NCBI GenBank assembly: GCA_014379355.1
Contig: JACMLX010000129.1
Span: forward strand, 1-40,085
Length of the DNA: 40,085 nt
Direction: 5' to 3'
Source of the DNA: Gemmatimonadaceae bacterium
GTDB taxonomy: Bacteria > Gemmatimonadota > Gemmatimonadetes > Gemmatimonadales > Gemmatimonadaceae
In this document: in pieces, positions 17,745 to 26,481 of the stretch
How the letters are laid out: every line of letters starts with the position of its first letter
Position numbering within the stretch: position 1 is the stretch's first letter
Made by a program: the position numbers and the translations under genes
The notes under the pieces: model-generated
What the model saw: the letters and a program-made list of their open reading frames with translations, nothing else
Told to the model about the DNA's origin: nothing
Databases searched by the model: none

Positions 17745-19094
17745 ATGCCTGCTTCATTCGTACGACGCCTCAGCATGACGATGCTTTCTGTTGGCGTCTC
17801 CGCGCCGCTGCTGGCGCAGACGCTGCCGCCGGTGCGGCCACTCGGCGCAGTCGTGCGCATCTCACCGAGCGACGTGTTCGGGAGTATATCGACCGTCCGG
17901 CCGTTGCCCGGCGGGCGCGTGCTGGTGAACGATCTCGTGCGCCGGCAGCTGCTGCTGCTCGATTCGACATTGGTGCAGGAAGCGGTCGTTGCCGACACCA
18001 CGGCGGCAACGGCGAATGCATACAGCGGTCGGACCGCGGGACTGATCGCGTATCGCGGTGACTCGAGCTTGTTCATCGATCCGGCGTCGCTGTCGATGCT
18101 CGTGATCGATGGTGCAGGGCAGGTGACCCGCGTGATGGCCGTGCCGCGACCGAGTGATGCGCAGTTCATGATCGGCGGCCCGTTCGGTACGCCGGGATTC
18201 GACAGCAAGGGACGCATCGTGTATCGCGGTTTCACACGCCCGAATCTTCCACCGCCGCCGTCACCGAGCGATCCGCCGGGCGCGCGCATGCAGGTCCCGC
18301 AACAGCCCGACTCCGCGCCGATCCTTCGCGTCGCACTCGACACGCGCGCTCTCGACACCGCGTCGTTCTTCAGGATTCCGAAGACGAGTGCGAAGGTCAC
18401 GCAGAACGATCGCGGACAGGTGTCCGTGCAGATGGTGATGAATCCGATGCCGGTCGTCGACGATTGGACGCTGCTGCCTGACGGCACGCTCGCTCTCGTG
18501 CGCGGCGCGGACTATCACGTCGACTGGCTCGCACCGGACGGGTCGCGCACCAGCACACCAAAGATTCCCTTCGAATGGCAGCGACTGAGTGACGAAGCGA
18601 AGGCCACCTTTCTCGATTCTGCGAAGACCGCGATGGAAGCGACTCGAGCTCGCGGCATGACGGCCAGCGGCGGCGCTCAAACCATCATCGGCGCACCTGG
18701 CGGCGGCGGTCCGGGCGGCGGTGGCGGCATCGTGATGCGCTTTGAGGGAGGAGGTCCACCGCCGACTGGTGCCGCGCCCGCGGTCACCGGTGGCGCACCG
18801 ACGACGATGTCGATGCCCGCGATCAACATGGTGCCCGCCAGCGAACTCCCCGACTACCGGCCCGCGTTCGGCACCGGTGCCACACGCGCTGATCTGGACG
18901 GCAATCTCTGGATCCGCACCAGCAAGGTGGCGAACGGCGGCCCGGTGTACGACGTCGTCAATCGCCAGGGTGCACTCATAGACCGCGTCGCGTTCCCGTT
19001 CGGCCGCGTCATCGCCGGCTTCGGCCCCGGCGTCGTCTACCTCGGCGTCCGCGACGACAAGGGCGCCCGCCTCGAACTCGCCCGCATCCGCTGA
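17745..19094 (+). CDS. Secreted propeller-like protein of unknown function
   Basis: A 449-residue exported protein. The signal peptide (MPASFVRRLSMTMLSVGVSA...LAQ) should send it to the periplasm or outer membrane. The body repeats short strands with PGGRVLVND, SLFIDPASLSMLVID, DSKGRIVYRGF, LPDGTLALVRG and DLDGNLWIR, the pattern of six-bladed beta-propellers of the NHL/TolB type. A glycine-rich insert at about residues 310-350 interrupts it. ATG 17745 is preferred over a TTG at 17718 that overlaps the receptor stop. It follows the TonB receptor with no separate promoter visible and may be its partner. Its function is not known. Confidence 0.75.
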   Translation: MPASFVRRLSMTMLSVGVSAPLLAQTLPPVRPLGAVVRISPSDVFGSISTVRPLPGGRVLVNDLVRRQLLLLDSTLVQEAVVADTTAATANAYSGRTAGLIAYRGDSSLFIDPASLSMLVIDGAGQVTRVMAVPRPSDAQFMIGGPFGTPGFDSKGRIVYRGFTRPNLPPPPSPSDPPGARMQVPQQPDSAPILRVALDTRALDTASFFRIPKTSAKVTQNDRGQVSVQMVMNPMPVVDDWTLLPDGTLALVRGADYHVDWLAPDGSRTSTPKIPFEWQRLSDEAKATFLDSAKTAMEATRARGMTASGGAQTIIGAPGGGGPGGGGGIVMRFEGGGPPPTGAAPAVTGGAPTTMSMPAINMVPASELPDYRPAFGTGATRADLDGNLWIRTSKVANGGPVYDVVNRQGALIDRVAFPFGRVIAGFGPGVVYLGVRDDKGARLELARIR

Positions 19095-19102
19095 TCCGTG
19101 GT

Positions 19103-19183
19103 GAACTGCTGATTCGCAGAACAGCATCTGACGCAATACGGCCTGCACTTCTGCGTCAGTTGCTGTTTTGCGATTTGCGGTTC
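19103..19183. repeat. Family 2 inverted repeat, likely two-way terminator
   Basis: Arms at 19103-19135 and 19152-19183 are near-complementary over about 32 bases, with a 16-base loop, and sit between two convergent genes. The 34-base block 19145-19178 (GCACTTCTGCG...TTTGCGATTTGC) aligns without gaps to 37708-37741 at about 28 of 34 positions. Both copies are in convergent gaps. The hairpin can end transcription from either side, and the shared sequence suggests a dispersed repeat family. Confidence 0.65.
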
Positions 19184-19197
19184 AAGAGGTGCTTCGC

Positions 19198-20997
19198 TCA
19201 GTAACCGATGGCAGCACCGAACGCGCGCGGTTCTGAGACACCATGCCAGCCACCAGGCACGCGACGAATCGCGTTGACGTTGGCGATGCCGCCGAGAAAG
19301 GCAACGGAATGTCCCATCGCGCGCAGCGAGTCGATGGTGGTGGCCGGGTAGCCGTTCGTCTCGAGACGCAATTCATCAGGCAGCGCCTGGTTGTGCATGC
19401 GCGGCGCACGCATCGCATCGGCGAGCGGCATGCCGAACTCGATCACGTTCAGGATCACCTGACTCGTCGCCGAGATGATGCGTGGGCCACCCGCGGCGCC
19501 GGCGACCATCTGTACCCTGCCTTGCGCATCGAGGACGACCGTCGGTGACATCGCGGAGAGCATGCGCTTGCCCGGCTCGATCTTGTTTGCTTCACCCTGC
19601 ACCAGGCCGAACATGTTGGGCTTGCCCGGCTGCACGGCAAAGTCGTCCATCTGGTCGTTCATCATGAAGCCGACGCTCGCCAGGTACACGCCGCTGCCCC
19701 ACGAGTTGTTGAGCGTCGTGGTCGTTGCGACGGCGCTGCCATCACCATCCACCACGGAGTAGTGCGTCGTGTGAAGGCCTTCGACCATCTGCTGCGTGAC
19801 GGCCGGTGTCGGTGTGGCGTGCGTGCGATCGATCGCGTTGAAGAGACCGCGCGCATACGTCTTGCTCGCGAGTTGCGCGGTCGGCACCGGATAGAAGTCA
19901 GGATCGGCGAGCTTGCTGTTGCGATCGATGAACGCGCGCTGATACGCACTCCCCAGCAGGTGGAGATACGCCACGCTGCCGAACGATGGCATGTGTGCCT
20001 CATGTTCGAGGATGTTCATCGTCTCGGCCATCGTCACACCGCCCGATGACGACGGCGGCATGCCGACCAGTGTGTAGTCGCGATACGTCCACACCAGCGG
20101 TTCGCGCCAGCGTGCGGTGTACTTCGCGAGATCCGCCTTCGTGATGATGCCGCCGCCCCGCTTCTCTTCGGCCGCAATGCTGTCCGCGATCCAGCCGCGG
20201 TAATACACGTCAGCCCCGTCTCGTGCGATGGCGTCGAGAGTTCGGGCGAGCGCCGGCTGCCGGAACGTCGAGCCGATCGCCAGCACGCTGTCTCGCGGCA
20301 GGAACACCTCTTTCCCGGCAAATCGCGCGATCAGTGCCCGGCTGCGTGTCACACTCGTGAACAGCCCCGAATCGACGAGAAAGCCGTCACGCGCCATGCG
20401 GATCGCCGGTGCCATCACCTGCGCGCGAGTCAGCTTGCCGTACTTCGCCTGCGCCGCGACGAGCCCGGCGACCGCCCCCGGCACGCCGCTCGATCGCCAG
20501 CCGATGATGCTGCCGTCCGTTGTTCCGTCGGGCTTGAGGTACATGTCGCGGGATCCGGCCAGCGGCGCCACTTCCCGATAGTCCACGACTTCCCGGCGAC
20601 CGTCAGCCATCTGGATGACCATGTAGCCACCGCCACCGATATTGCCAGCTTCAGGCCACACTACCGCCAGTGCAAAGCCAGTGGCGACCGCCGCATCGAC
20701 CGCATTGCCACCCATTTTCATGATGTCTGCACCGGCCGAGCTCGCCAGAGGCGCGTTGCTGCTCACCATGCCATGTTCGGCAAACGTCGCCGGCTCGTTC
20801 TTCGCGAAACGCCAGCCATCCGCGAAGACCACCGCAGGCCGACGAACGGAATCCTCGCGCACGCTGACGGCCGGCACGACTGCGGGCGGCGCGGCCGGCA
20901 CCGGTGTCGTTGCCGGCGGCGGTGTGCGGCACGCCGAGATGGCCAGTATGGCGACGACGGGCAACGACAAACGGCGAAGCGACGCGAATGCGACCAT
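19198..20997 (-). CDS. ggt: Gamma-glutamyltransferase, lipoprotein form
   Basis: Gamma-glutamyltransferase cleaves or transfers the gamma-glutamyl group of glutathione and related peptides. The 599-residue proenzyme has the autocleavage site: T411 in HTTHYSVVD is the nucleophile that becomes the first residue of the small subunit. Other signatures are GGNAVDAAVATGFAL, GNIGGGGYMV, PPSSSGG and SAMSPTVVL. The N-terminus is a lipoprotein signal ending ISAC, so it should be lipid-anchored in the periplasm or outer membrane, not free. A proline-rich linker follows. ATG 20997 is chosen; ATG 21030 would add 11 residues. It is transcribed away from murQ-anmK-nagZ, sharing a gap of about 197 bases. Its use in handling gamma-linked cell-wall peptides is only a guess from context. 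Confidence 0.94.
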   Translation of the reverse strand: MVAFASLRRLSLPVVAILAISACRTPPPATTPVPAAPPAVVPAVSVREDSVRRPAVVFADGWRFAKNEPATFAEHGMVSSNAPLASSAGADIMKMGGNAVDAAVATGFALAVVWPEAGNIGGGGYMVIQMADGRREVVDYREVAPLAGSRDMYLKPDGTTDGSIIGWRSSGVPGAVAGLVAAQAKYGKLTRAQVMAPAIRMARDGFLVDSGLFTSVTRSRALIARFAGKEVFLPRDSVLAIGSTFRQPALARTLDAIARDGADVYYRGWIADSIAAEEKRGGGIITKADLAKYTARWREPLVWTYRDYTLVGMPPSSSGGVTMAETMNILEHEAHMPSFGSVAYLHLLGSAYQRAFIDRNSKLADPDFYPVPTAQLASKTYARGLFNAIDRTHATPTPAVTQQMVEGLHTTHYSVVDGDGSAVATTTTLNNSWGSGVYLASVGFMMNDQMDDFAVQPGKPNMFGLVQGEANKIEPGKRMLSAMSPTVVLDAQGRVQMVAGAAGGPRIISATSQVILNVIEFGMPLADAMRAPRMHNQALPDELRLETNGYPATTIDSLRAMGHSVAFLGGIANVNAIRRVPGGWHGVSEPRAFGAAIGY

Positions 20998-21194
20998 CAG
21001 GCAACCTGTATCGAGATGAGAAGAGGACATGCAAACAAAATTGTGCTGTCGTTGTCTTCGGCCATCGTGAATGAGGACGGCAGACTATCTTTGCCCGACC
21101 CGAAGTGTACCCGGGCACTCGTGAGGCCGACAGCGCGCGTCGATCCCGGGTTTTCGCGCGCCACGTCTCCCCGCCACTGCTTGTGACCGCCGAC

Positions 21195-22127
21195 ATGCCA
21201 GCGCTCCGCGATGCGCGGGTCACCGAACAGCGGAATCCGCGCTCGGTGGCAATCGATCTCGCCACGCCGCTCGAAATCGTGGACATCATCACGGCGGAAG
21301 ATGCGGGTGTGGCGCCGGCGGTGGCGACGCAGCGTGACGCACTGGCCCGCGCTGTGTCCGCAGCAGAATCGGCGCTGCGTGGCGGTGGTCGCATCATCTA
21401 CGCGGGCGCCGGCACCTCGGGACGGCTCGGTGTCCTCGACGCAAGCGAGATTCCACCCACGTTCGGTGCCGATTTCGGGCTCGTCGTCGGCCTCATCGCG
21501 GGTGGACATGCGGCGCTGCTGCGTGCACAGGAAGGGGCCGAGGACAGTCCTGAAGGTGGTGCGCGCGATGTCGATGCGATTGCAATCAGCGCCGATGATT
21601 TCCTGGTCGGCATCGCGGCCAGTGGCACGACACCGTACGTGCACGGCGCGCTGCGTCGCGCCAAGTCCGTCGGCGCCACCACCGGCATGATCGCGTGCAC
21701 CGCGCTGCCGCTCGCGATTCTCGATGCCATCGACATCCCGATCGTGATCGTCGTCGGTCCCGAAGTCGTCACCGGTTCGACGCGGTTGAAGTCGGGCACG
21801 GCGACCAAGCTCGCGCTCAACATCATCAGCACCGGTGCCATGATCCGCATCGGCAAGACGTACGGGAATCTGATGGTCGATCTGCGCGCGACCAACGCCA
21901 AGCTCGTCGACCGCAGCGAACGCATCGTGGCCGAAGTGTGCAGCGTGTCGCGCGAGGCGGCCCGCACATTGCTGCGCGCGGCCGATGGCGTGGTGAAACG
22001 CGCGATCGTCATGCACCTGCTGCAGCTCGATGCCGCCGGCGCCGACGCTGCACTCCACGACGCACACGGTGTCATTCGCCGCGCCGTGAAGGTGGCGCCG
22101 CCGGCGATCGGTGGAGGAGTGGGCTGA
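21195..22127 (+). CDS. murQ: N-acetylmuramic acid 6-phosphate etherase MurQ
   Basis: MurQ splits the lactyl ether of MurNAc-6-phosphate to give GlcNAc-6-phosphate and D-lactate. The 310-residue protein is a single SIS domain. EQRNPRSVAIDL matches the family N-terminus, GAGTSGRLG (71-79) binds the phosphosugar, and DASEIPPTFG carries the catalytic Glu that follows it. LKSGTATKLALN is a second conserved segment. ATG 21195 is chosen because it begins just before the conserved TEQRNP; GTG 21183 or GTG 21105 would add odd residues. The stop overlaps the anmK start (TGATG), with GGAGGAG in front of it, so the two enzymes are made together. A TATCTT hexamer at 21086-21091 may belong to the operon promoter. 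Confidence 0.96.
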   Translation: MPALRDARVTEQRNPRSVAIDLATPLEIVDIITAEDAGVAPAVATQRDALARAVSAAESALRGGGRIIYAGAGTSGRLGVLDASEIPPTFGADFGLVVGLIAGGHAALLRAQEGAEDSPEGGARDVDAIAISADDFLVGIAASGTTPYVHGALRRAKSVGATTGMIACTALPLAILDAIDIPIVIVVGPEVVTGSTRLKSGTATKLALNIISTGAMIRIGKTYGNLMVDLRATNAKLVDRSERIVAEVCSVSREAARTLLRAADGVVKRAIVMHLLQLDAAGADAALHDAHGVIRRAVKVAPPAIGGGVG

Positions 22128-23278
22128 TGGCGGTCGATGCGCCACTGCAGGACACGCCGGTGCTGGTCGGCCTGATGTCGGGCACTTCGCTGGATGGTAT
22201 CGCGGCCGCAGCGGTTCGGTTTCATCGCACGGGTGATGGTGATCGCGCCGAACTGCTCGGCTTCATGTCGTCGGTGTACAGCGCGGAGCAGCGCGCGCGA
22301 CTGGCCGCCGGCATGGTGCAGGGCTCTGCGCGCGATTTCTGCCGCCTGAACGTGGACCTCGGCCACTGGCTCGCCGATGCCGCGGCGAGCGTGATGATGC
22401 AGGCCGGCCTCGGCGCAGCGGATGTCGCGGCCGTGGCGTCGCATGGGCAGACGTTGTGGCACGAACCCGGACACTCCACCTGGCAGGTCGGCGATGCCAG
22501 CGTGATCGCGGAACGACTCGGTGTGCGCGTCGTGCACGATTTCCGAAGTCGCGACGTCGCGGCGCAGGGCCAGGGTGCACCGCTCGTCTCACTTGCCGAT
22601 CTGCAGCTGTTTGCATCGCGCGACGGATGGCGCGCGCTGCAGAACCTGGGTGGCATCGGCAATGTCACCGTCGTGCCGCCACATGGCACCGATCAGCCGG
22701 CGCTCGCCTTCGACACAGGCCCCGGCTGCGGCGTCATCGATCGCGTCGTCACCGCGCTCGATCCGGATCGCCACTACGATGCTGATGGTCGCATGGCAGC
22801 CGCCGGCCAGCCCATCGACGCGGTACTCGAGACGTTGCTGTCCGATGACTGGTACGGGCTCGCGCCGCCCAAGAGCACGGGTCGGGAGAAGTACGATGCC
22901 GCGTTCGTCGCCGCACTCGTGGCGGCCTGCCGCCAGAGCGGACGTGACGTTCGTGACGAGGACATCGTCGCCACGGCGACGGCATTGACCGCACGGACGA
23001 TGGCCGTCGGGTACGACCGATTCGTGCGTGATGACCTCCATGACGTCGTCCTGTCCGGTGGCGGCGCGCGGAATCCGACGCTGGTGCGCATGATCCGCGA
23101 TGCGCTGCCATTGCGCACGGTGCGTACCTTCGATGATCTCTATTTCGACGGCGAAGCCAAGGAAGCCGTGGCCTTCGCGTACATCGCGTTGCAGCACCTG
23201 CGTGGACTTCCCGGCAATGTGCCGGCGGCGACGGGCGCCGCTGGACCGCGAATCCTCGGTACCCGCACGTTGCCATGA
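22127..23278 (+). CDS. anmK: Anhydro-N-acetylmuramic acid kinase AnmK
   Basis: AnmK hydrolyses the 1,6-anhydro bond of anhydroMurNAc and phosphorylates it, giving MurNAc-6-phosphate for MurQ. This 383-residue ASKHA-fold kinase shows GLMSGTSLDG for phosphate binding, ASHGQTLWHEP, LQNLGGIGNVT, FDTGPGCGVID and DVVLSGGGARNP for nucleotide and sugar contacts. Length and motifs are normal. A strong ribosome site (GGAGGAG) lies 9-10 bases before the ATG and inside the end of murQ. It is cytoplasmic. It stands between murQ and nagZ, so the three genes form one recycling operon; only 18 bases separate it from nagZ. Confidence 0.96.
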   Translation: MAVDAPLQDTPVLVGLMSGTSLDGIAAAAVRFHRTGDGDRAELLGFMSSVYSAEQRARLAAGMVQGSARDFCRLNVDLGHWLADAAASVMMQAGLGAADVAAVASHGQTLWHEPGHSTWQVGDASVIAERLGVRVVHDFRSRDVAAQGQGAPLVSLADLQLFASRDGWRALQNLGGIGNVTVVPPHGTDQPALAFDTGPGCGVIDRVVTALDPDRHYDADGRMAAAGQPIDAVLETLLSDDWYGLAPPKSTGREKYDAAFVAALVAACRQSGRDVRDEDIVATATALTARTMAVGYDRFVRDDLHDVVLSGGGARNPTLVRMIRDALPLRTVRTFDDLYFDGEAKEAVAFAYIALQHLRGLPGNVPAATGAAGPRILGTRTLP

Positions 23279-23296
23279 ACGGTTCTGAGTGTTCCC

Positions 23297-24835
23297 ATGT
23301 CGCCGAACCCGTCGCCGACTCCCGATCGGCGCACGCACGATGAGCCACCGCCGTCCGGCATCGGTCGCCGCATGAGCGACGCGGCGACGTTGTGCATTGC
23401 GGCCATTCGCTGGGATCCTTCCCGCGGCTACGGTGACGCGCGTCCGCACATCGACGCCGCGCTGCGCATGGGCGTTGGCGGCTTCACGCTCTACGGCGGC
23501 ACGGCCGAGGCAGTGCGCGCCCTCACGCGCGACCTGCAGCAGCGCTCGAAGACGCCGCTGCTCATCGGCGCCGACATGGAGCGGGGTGCGGGCCAGCAGT
23601 TCGACGGCTCCACCGGCCTCCCGCCCGCTGCGGCGATCGCCGCGTTGCGTGACCGCGATGCCGTGCGACGGGCGGCGCGGCATGTCGCACGTGAGGCGCG
23701 GACGATGGGCGTCAACTGGAATTATGCGCCGGTCGCCGACCTGGACGTCGAGCCGATGAATCCGGTGATCAACACCCGCGCATTCGGTGCACAACCGAGC
23801 GAAGTCGGGGACTACGTCGCGGAATGGATCGACGCCTGCCAGAGTGAAGGTGTGCTCGCCTGCGCGAAACATTTCCCCGGCCACGGTCGCACGGTCGACG
23901 ACTCGCATCTCGCGTTGCCCGTCGTGAGCACGCCGCACTCCGTGCTGATGCAGGACGACCTGCTGCCGTTCAGGTCGGCCATCGATGCCGGCGTCGGTTC
24001 GATCATGACCGCGCACGTCGCGTATCCGGCGCTCGATCCGAGTGGCTTGCCCGCGACGCTGTCGCGCGAGATTCTCACCTGGGTGCTGCGGCAGCGCTGC
24101 GAGTTCGAGAATCTGATCGTCGCCGACTCCATCAACATGGCCGGAGCCACGCAGGGGATCGACGAAGGCGAAGCGGCCGTGCGAGCCATCATCGCCGGCT
24201 GCGATCTCGTGCTCGCGCCGGGAGACCTGCCGAAGACCGTGCAGGCGCTCGAGAGTGCGGTGGCAGAGGGCCGCATCGAGCGCGATCGGTTGCGGTTGTC
24301 GTTGCGTCGGCGGCTCAAATGGGCGCAGTGGGTCTCGCCGCCCAACGACTATCGTCGTCCGTCGGGCACCGATGTGCTCTGGTGCGCCGGTCTCGCCGAT
24401 CGTGTGCTGCACGTCGTGCGGCCGCTCGCGCGCGGCATTCGCGCACCGATCGAAGTCTGTGCACTCGACAGCGATGCACGCGACAATTTGCGCGTCCCGC
24501 GCGCGCCGCTACTGGACACCTTGCGGCAGCTGAGCGTCGACGCGCGCGTGACCGAGCGCGCCGACGGCCCGAGCCGCGGCACGATCGTCATCACGGCGTT
24601 CGGGGAACCGGTGCAGGGCCGTGGCTCACTCGAAGTCGCGCCAGCGGTGCGGGAGACGGCGATGCAACTCTACGCCGATGCGCGCACCGCCGGACGCGAT
24701 GTGGTGATCATCTGGTTCGGCCATCCCCGACTCGCGAGTGCCTTCGGCGAGGAAGCGCCGCTCGTGTGCGCATGGAGCGGCGACAGCTGCATGCAGAACG
24801 CCGCCGCGCGCTGGATCGCCAAGCAGCGCGGCTGA
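23297..24835 (+). CDS. nagZ: Beta-N-acetylhexosaminidase NagZ-like (GH3)
   Basis: NagZ removes GlcNAc from GlcNAc-anhydroMurNAc-(peptide). The GH3 barrel has KHFPGHG at 191-197, the flexible catalytic loop with D202-S203-H204 acting as the acid/base His-Asp pair typical of NagZ, and the nucleophile D277 in VADSINM. The protein is 512 residues, longer than the usual cytoplasmic NagZ of about 340. The extra C-terminal part (about 365-512; VLWCAGLADRV, GTIVITAFGEP, DVVIIWFGHP) resembles the second domain of two-domain GH3 enzymes. There is no signal peptide. ATG 23297 is the likely start; ATG 23372 (MSDAATLC) is an alternative that removes a proline-rich extension. Together with MurQ and AnmK it gives a full anhydro-muropeptide sugar recycling route. 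Confidence 0.93.
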   Translation: MSPNPSPTPDRRTHDEPPPSGIGRRMSDAATLCIAAIRWDPSRGYGDARPHIDAALRMGVGGFTLYGGTAEAVRALTRDLQQRSKTPLLIGADMERGAGQQFDGSTGLPPAAAIAALRDRDAVRRAARHVAREARTMGVNWNYAPVADLDVEPMNPVINTRAFGAQPSEVGDYVAEWIDACQSEGVLACAKHFPGHGRTVDDSHLALPVVSTPHSVLMQDDLLPFRSAIDAGVGSIMTAHVAYPALDPSGLPATLSREILTWVLRQRCEFENLIVADSINMAGATQGIDEGEAAVRAIIAGCDLVLAPGDLPKTVQALESAVAEGRIERDRLRLSLRRRLKWAQWVSPPNDYRRPSGTDVLWCAGLADRVLHVVRPLARGIRAPIEVCALDSDARDNLRVPRAPLLDTLRQLSVDARVTERADGPSRGTIVITAFGEPVQGRGSLEVAPAVRETAMQLYADARTAGRDVVIIWFGHPRLASAFGEEAPLVCAWSGDSCMQNAAARWIAKQRG

Positions 24836-24868
24836 GCGGCCGCGCAGCGCTCTCACGACGCAGCTGAC

Positions 24869-25132
24869 ATGCTGGCCGCACTGCTCCTCGCCGTCGCCGC
24901 CGTGCTCTGCGCCGGCCTGGCCTTGCAGTACACATGGATCTTCTACGGCGGCCTGCGCACGCGCCACGCCGCGCGCTTCAACGAGGTGAGTCTGTTCGGT
25001 CGTTCCGACACGATTCTCGCCCTCAACGACGCCGACCTCTACGCCAGCTGGCGCCTCGCCCGCATGAACCTCCTCGGCGCGCTCGTCTTCCTCTTCGCCG
25101 CCGCAGGCTGCAGCCTGGCGTTTTCACGCTGA
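24869..25132 (+). CDS. Small two-helix membrane protein of unknown function
   Basis: An 87-residue protein with a hydrophobic helix at each end (AALLLAVAAVLCAGLALQYTW and LLGALVFLFAAAGCSLAF) joined by a polar loop (HAARFNEVSLFGRSDTILAL...DADLYASWRLARM). It should sit in the inner membrane with both ends on the same side. No family is recognised. It follows nagZ by 33 bases on the same strand and may be cotranscribed with the recycling operon. Coding is supported by the length, by two clear helices and by strong third-position GC, but short membrane frames can arise by chance. Confidence 0.65.
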   Translation: MLAALLLAVAAVLCAGLALQYTWIFYGGLRTRHAARFNEVSLFGRSDTILALNDADLYASWRLARMNLLGALVFLFAAAGCSLAFSR

Positions 25133-25155
25133 TCCACCGTTGCGCGCGAGTATTG

Positions 25156-25580
25156 CCACTGTTCACGCGAAGGCCGCGAAGAGCGCGAGGAAGAGCAACG
25201 GCCTTTTGTGCGAACAGCGTGCGCGGGACGAGAGATCTGCCGCAGGACCGAACAGTGTTCACGCGGGGACGCGGGGACGCGGGGCGGTCGAGTGCGACAC
25301 AAACGTCATGCACGCGCGTGACAAGCACCAAGAACTTTGGAACTGCCTTCGCGAGACGCTGTTCCAAAGCATTTGCAGTCAGGAACTTCGCTGACTGCTC
25401 AGCCTTGCGAGCGAACGCCCCGCGCCACCGCGTCCCCGCGCGAAAACTTTGTGTCGAACCGACGCAGACCGCGTCGCGTGGCGAGCGCAGTTCCATCACT
25501 CAGCGCCTTTCCCCGCGCTCTTCGCGATCCCCGCGTGAAAAGTGTGTCTCACCAGCCCCCGCGTGAAAAGTGTTTGCCGA
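25156..25580. repeat. Family 1 compound element, nested inverted repeats, in a convergent gap
   Basis: The 462-base gap between the small membrane gene and the metallophosphoesterase holds no plausible gene. It carries outer arms at 25160-25195 and 25506-25541, inner arms at about 25256-25287 and 25421-25450, and a central stem CTTTGGAAC (25335-25343) with GTTCCAAAG (25361-25369). The arms share the TTCACGCG and CGCGAAGAGCGCG words with 8156-8302. A further partial copy (CCCCGCGTGAAAAGTGTTTG) lies at about 25556-25575. The layout suggests one copy inserted in another, or growth by duplication. Confidence 0.65.
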
Positions 25581-25594
25581 GATGCGAATGTTCG

Positions 25595-26425
25595 TCACGC
25601 TCGTCGCAACGTGAACAGTACGATCTCCGGCCGCACGCCCAGGCGCACCTGGACGTTGAAGCCGACGGCGCGGCTGATGTAGACGCGGCGCCCGTCGTCG
25701 AGGGCGATTTCGCCCGACGTGTAGCGTTTGTTGCGCACCGGGATCAAGGGCGGATCGAGGAACGGTGACCGGCATTGCCCACCGTGCGTGTGCCCCGACA
25801 GCACCCAGCCATCGTAGCCGTGCCAGCGCGCGCGATCGTCCATGCAGTCGGGATTGTGATTGAGCACCAGCGTCGGCGTGTCGCGTGTCCAATTCGCGAG
25901 CGCGACCTCCGGCTTCGCGTACGGTGACCACCAGTCGTCGATGCCGACCACCGACAACCCGTCGATCTCCATCGCGGCGTTGCGCAGCACCGGCACGCCC
26001 ACGGCCTCGATGCGTGACACGATCGCATCCGCCACCGTGCGATCGCGCCACCGGTACCCGTAGTCGTGATTGCCGAGGATCGACACCGTCGCCATGCGAC
26101 CGTGCGGAATGAGCGGCAGGTGATGTTCGAGTTGCGCGAGTTGCTCCGGGCCTCTCCACGTCAGCCAGTCGCCGGTGTACACGACGATGTCCGGCGACAG
26201 CGCCCTGCCAGTCAGCCACACACGCTCGAGATACGAATCCTTCACCGGCCCGATGTGCAGGTCACTCAATTGCAGCAGCGTCTTGCCATCGAGTGATTGC
26301 GGCAGGTGTGCGATCGGCAGGTCACGGCGCGTGACATCGAGCCAGAATGGCTCGACCCAATGCGCATACGATCCAAGTCCCGCCAGGCTCGCGCCGGCGG
26401 TCAGCAGGAAATCCCGGCGTTTCAT
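25595..26425 (-). CDS. Tat-exported metallophosphoesterase (YkuE/YaeI-like)
   Basis: This 276-residue calcineurin-like phosphoesterase has the full two-metal site: SDLHIGP (D-x-H), TGDWLTW, LGNHDYG (GNHD), NHNPD and SGHTHGGQ. Homologues act on phosphodiesters or lipid-linked pyrophosphates at the membrane, for example lipid A precursor hydrolysis in YaeI/LpxG-type enzymes; the substrate here is unknown. The N-terminus has a twin-arginine signal (KRRDFLL) followed by a hydrophobic stretch, so it should be exported folded. ATG 26425 is chosen for that reason; a frame continuing to 26527 would overlap the upstream gene. The PP2C gene lies 56 bases upstream on the same strand and may be in the same operon. 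Confidence 0.9.
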   Translation of the reverse strand: MKRRDFLLTAGASLAGLGSYAHWVEPFWLDVTRRDLPIAHLPQSLDGKTLLQLSDLHIGPVKDSYLERVWLTGRALSPDIVVYTGDWLTWRGPEQLAQLEHHLPLIPHGRMATVSILGNHDYGYRWRDRTVADAIVSRIEAVGVPVLRNAAMEIDGLSVVGIDDWWSPYAKPEVALANWTRDTPTLVLNHNPDCMDDRARWHGYDGWVLSGHTHGGQCRSPFLDPPLIPVRNKRYTSGEIALDDGRRVYISRAVGFNVQVRLGVRPEIVLFTLRRA

Positions 26426-26481
26426 CGCGTCGCGGAGCGAGTGGTGAGGAGCACCCGCATCTCTCGAGGCGCCACCGAATG

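Noticed and set aside
25140-25566. Open frames of 84 to 210 codons in the 25 kb gap, both strands
   Set aside because: They run through the inverted repeats and share no coding signature; open only because the repeats are GC-rich.
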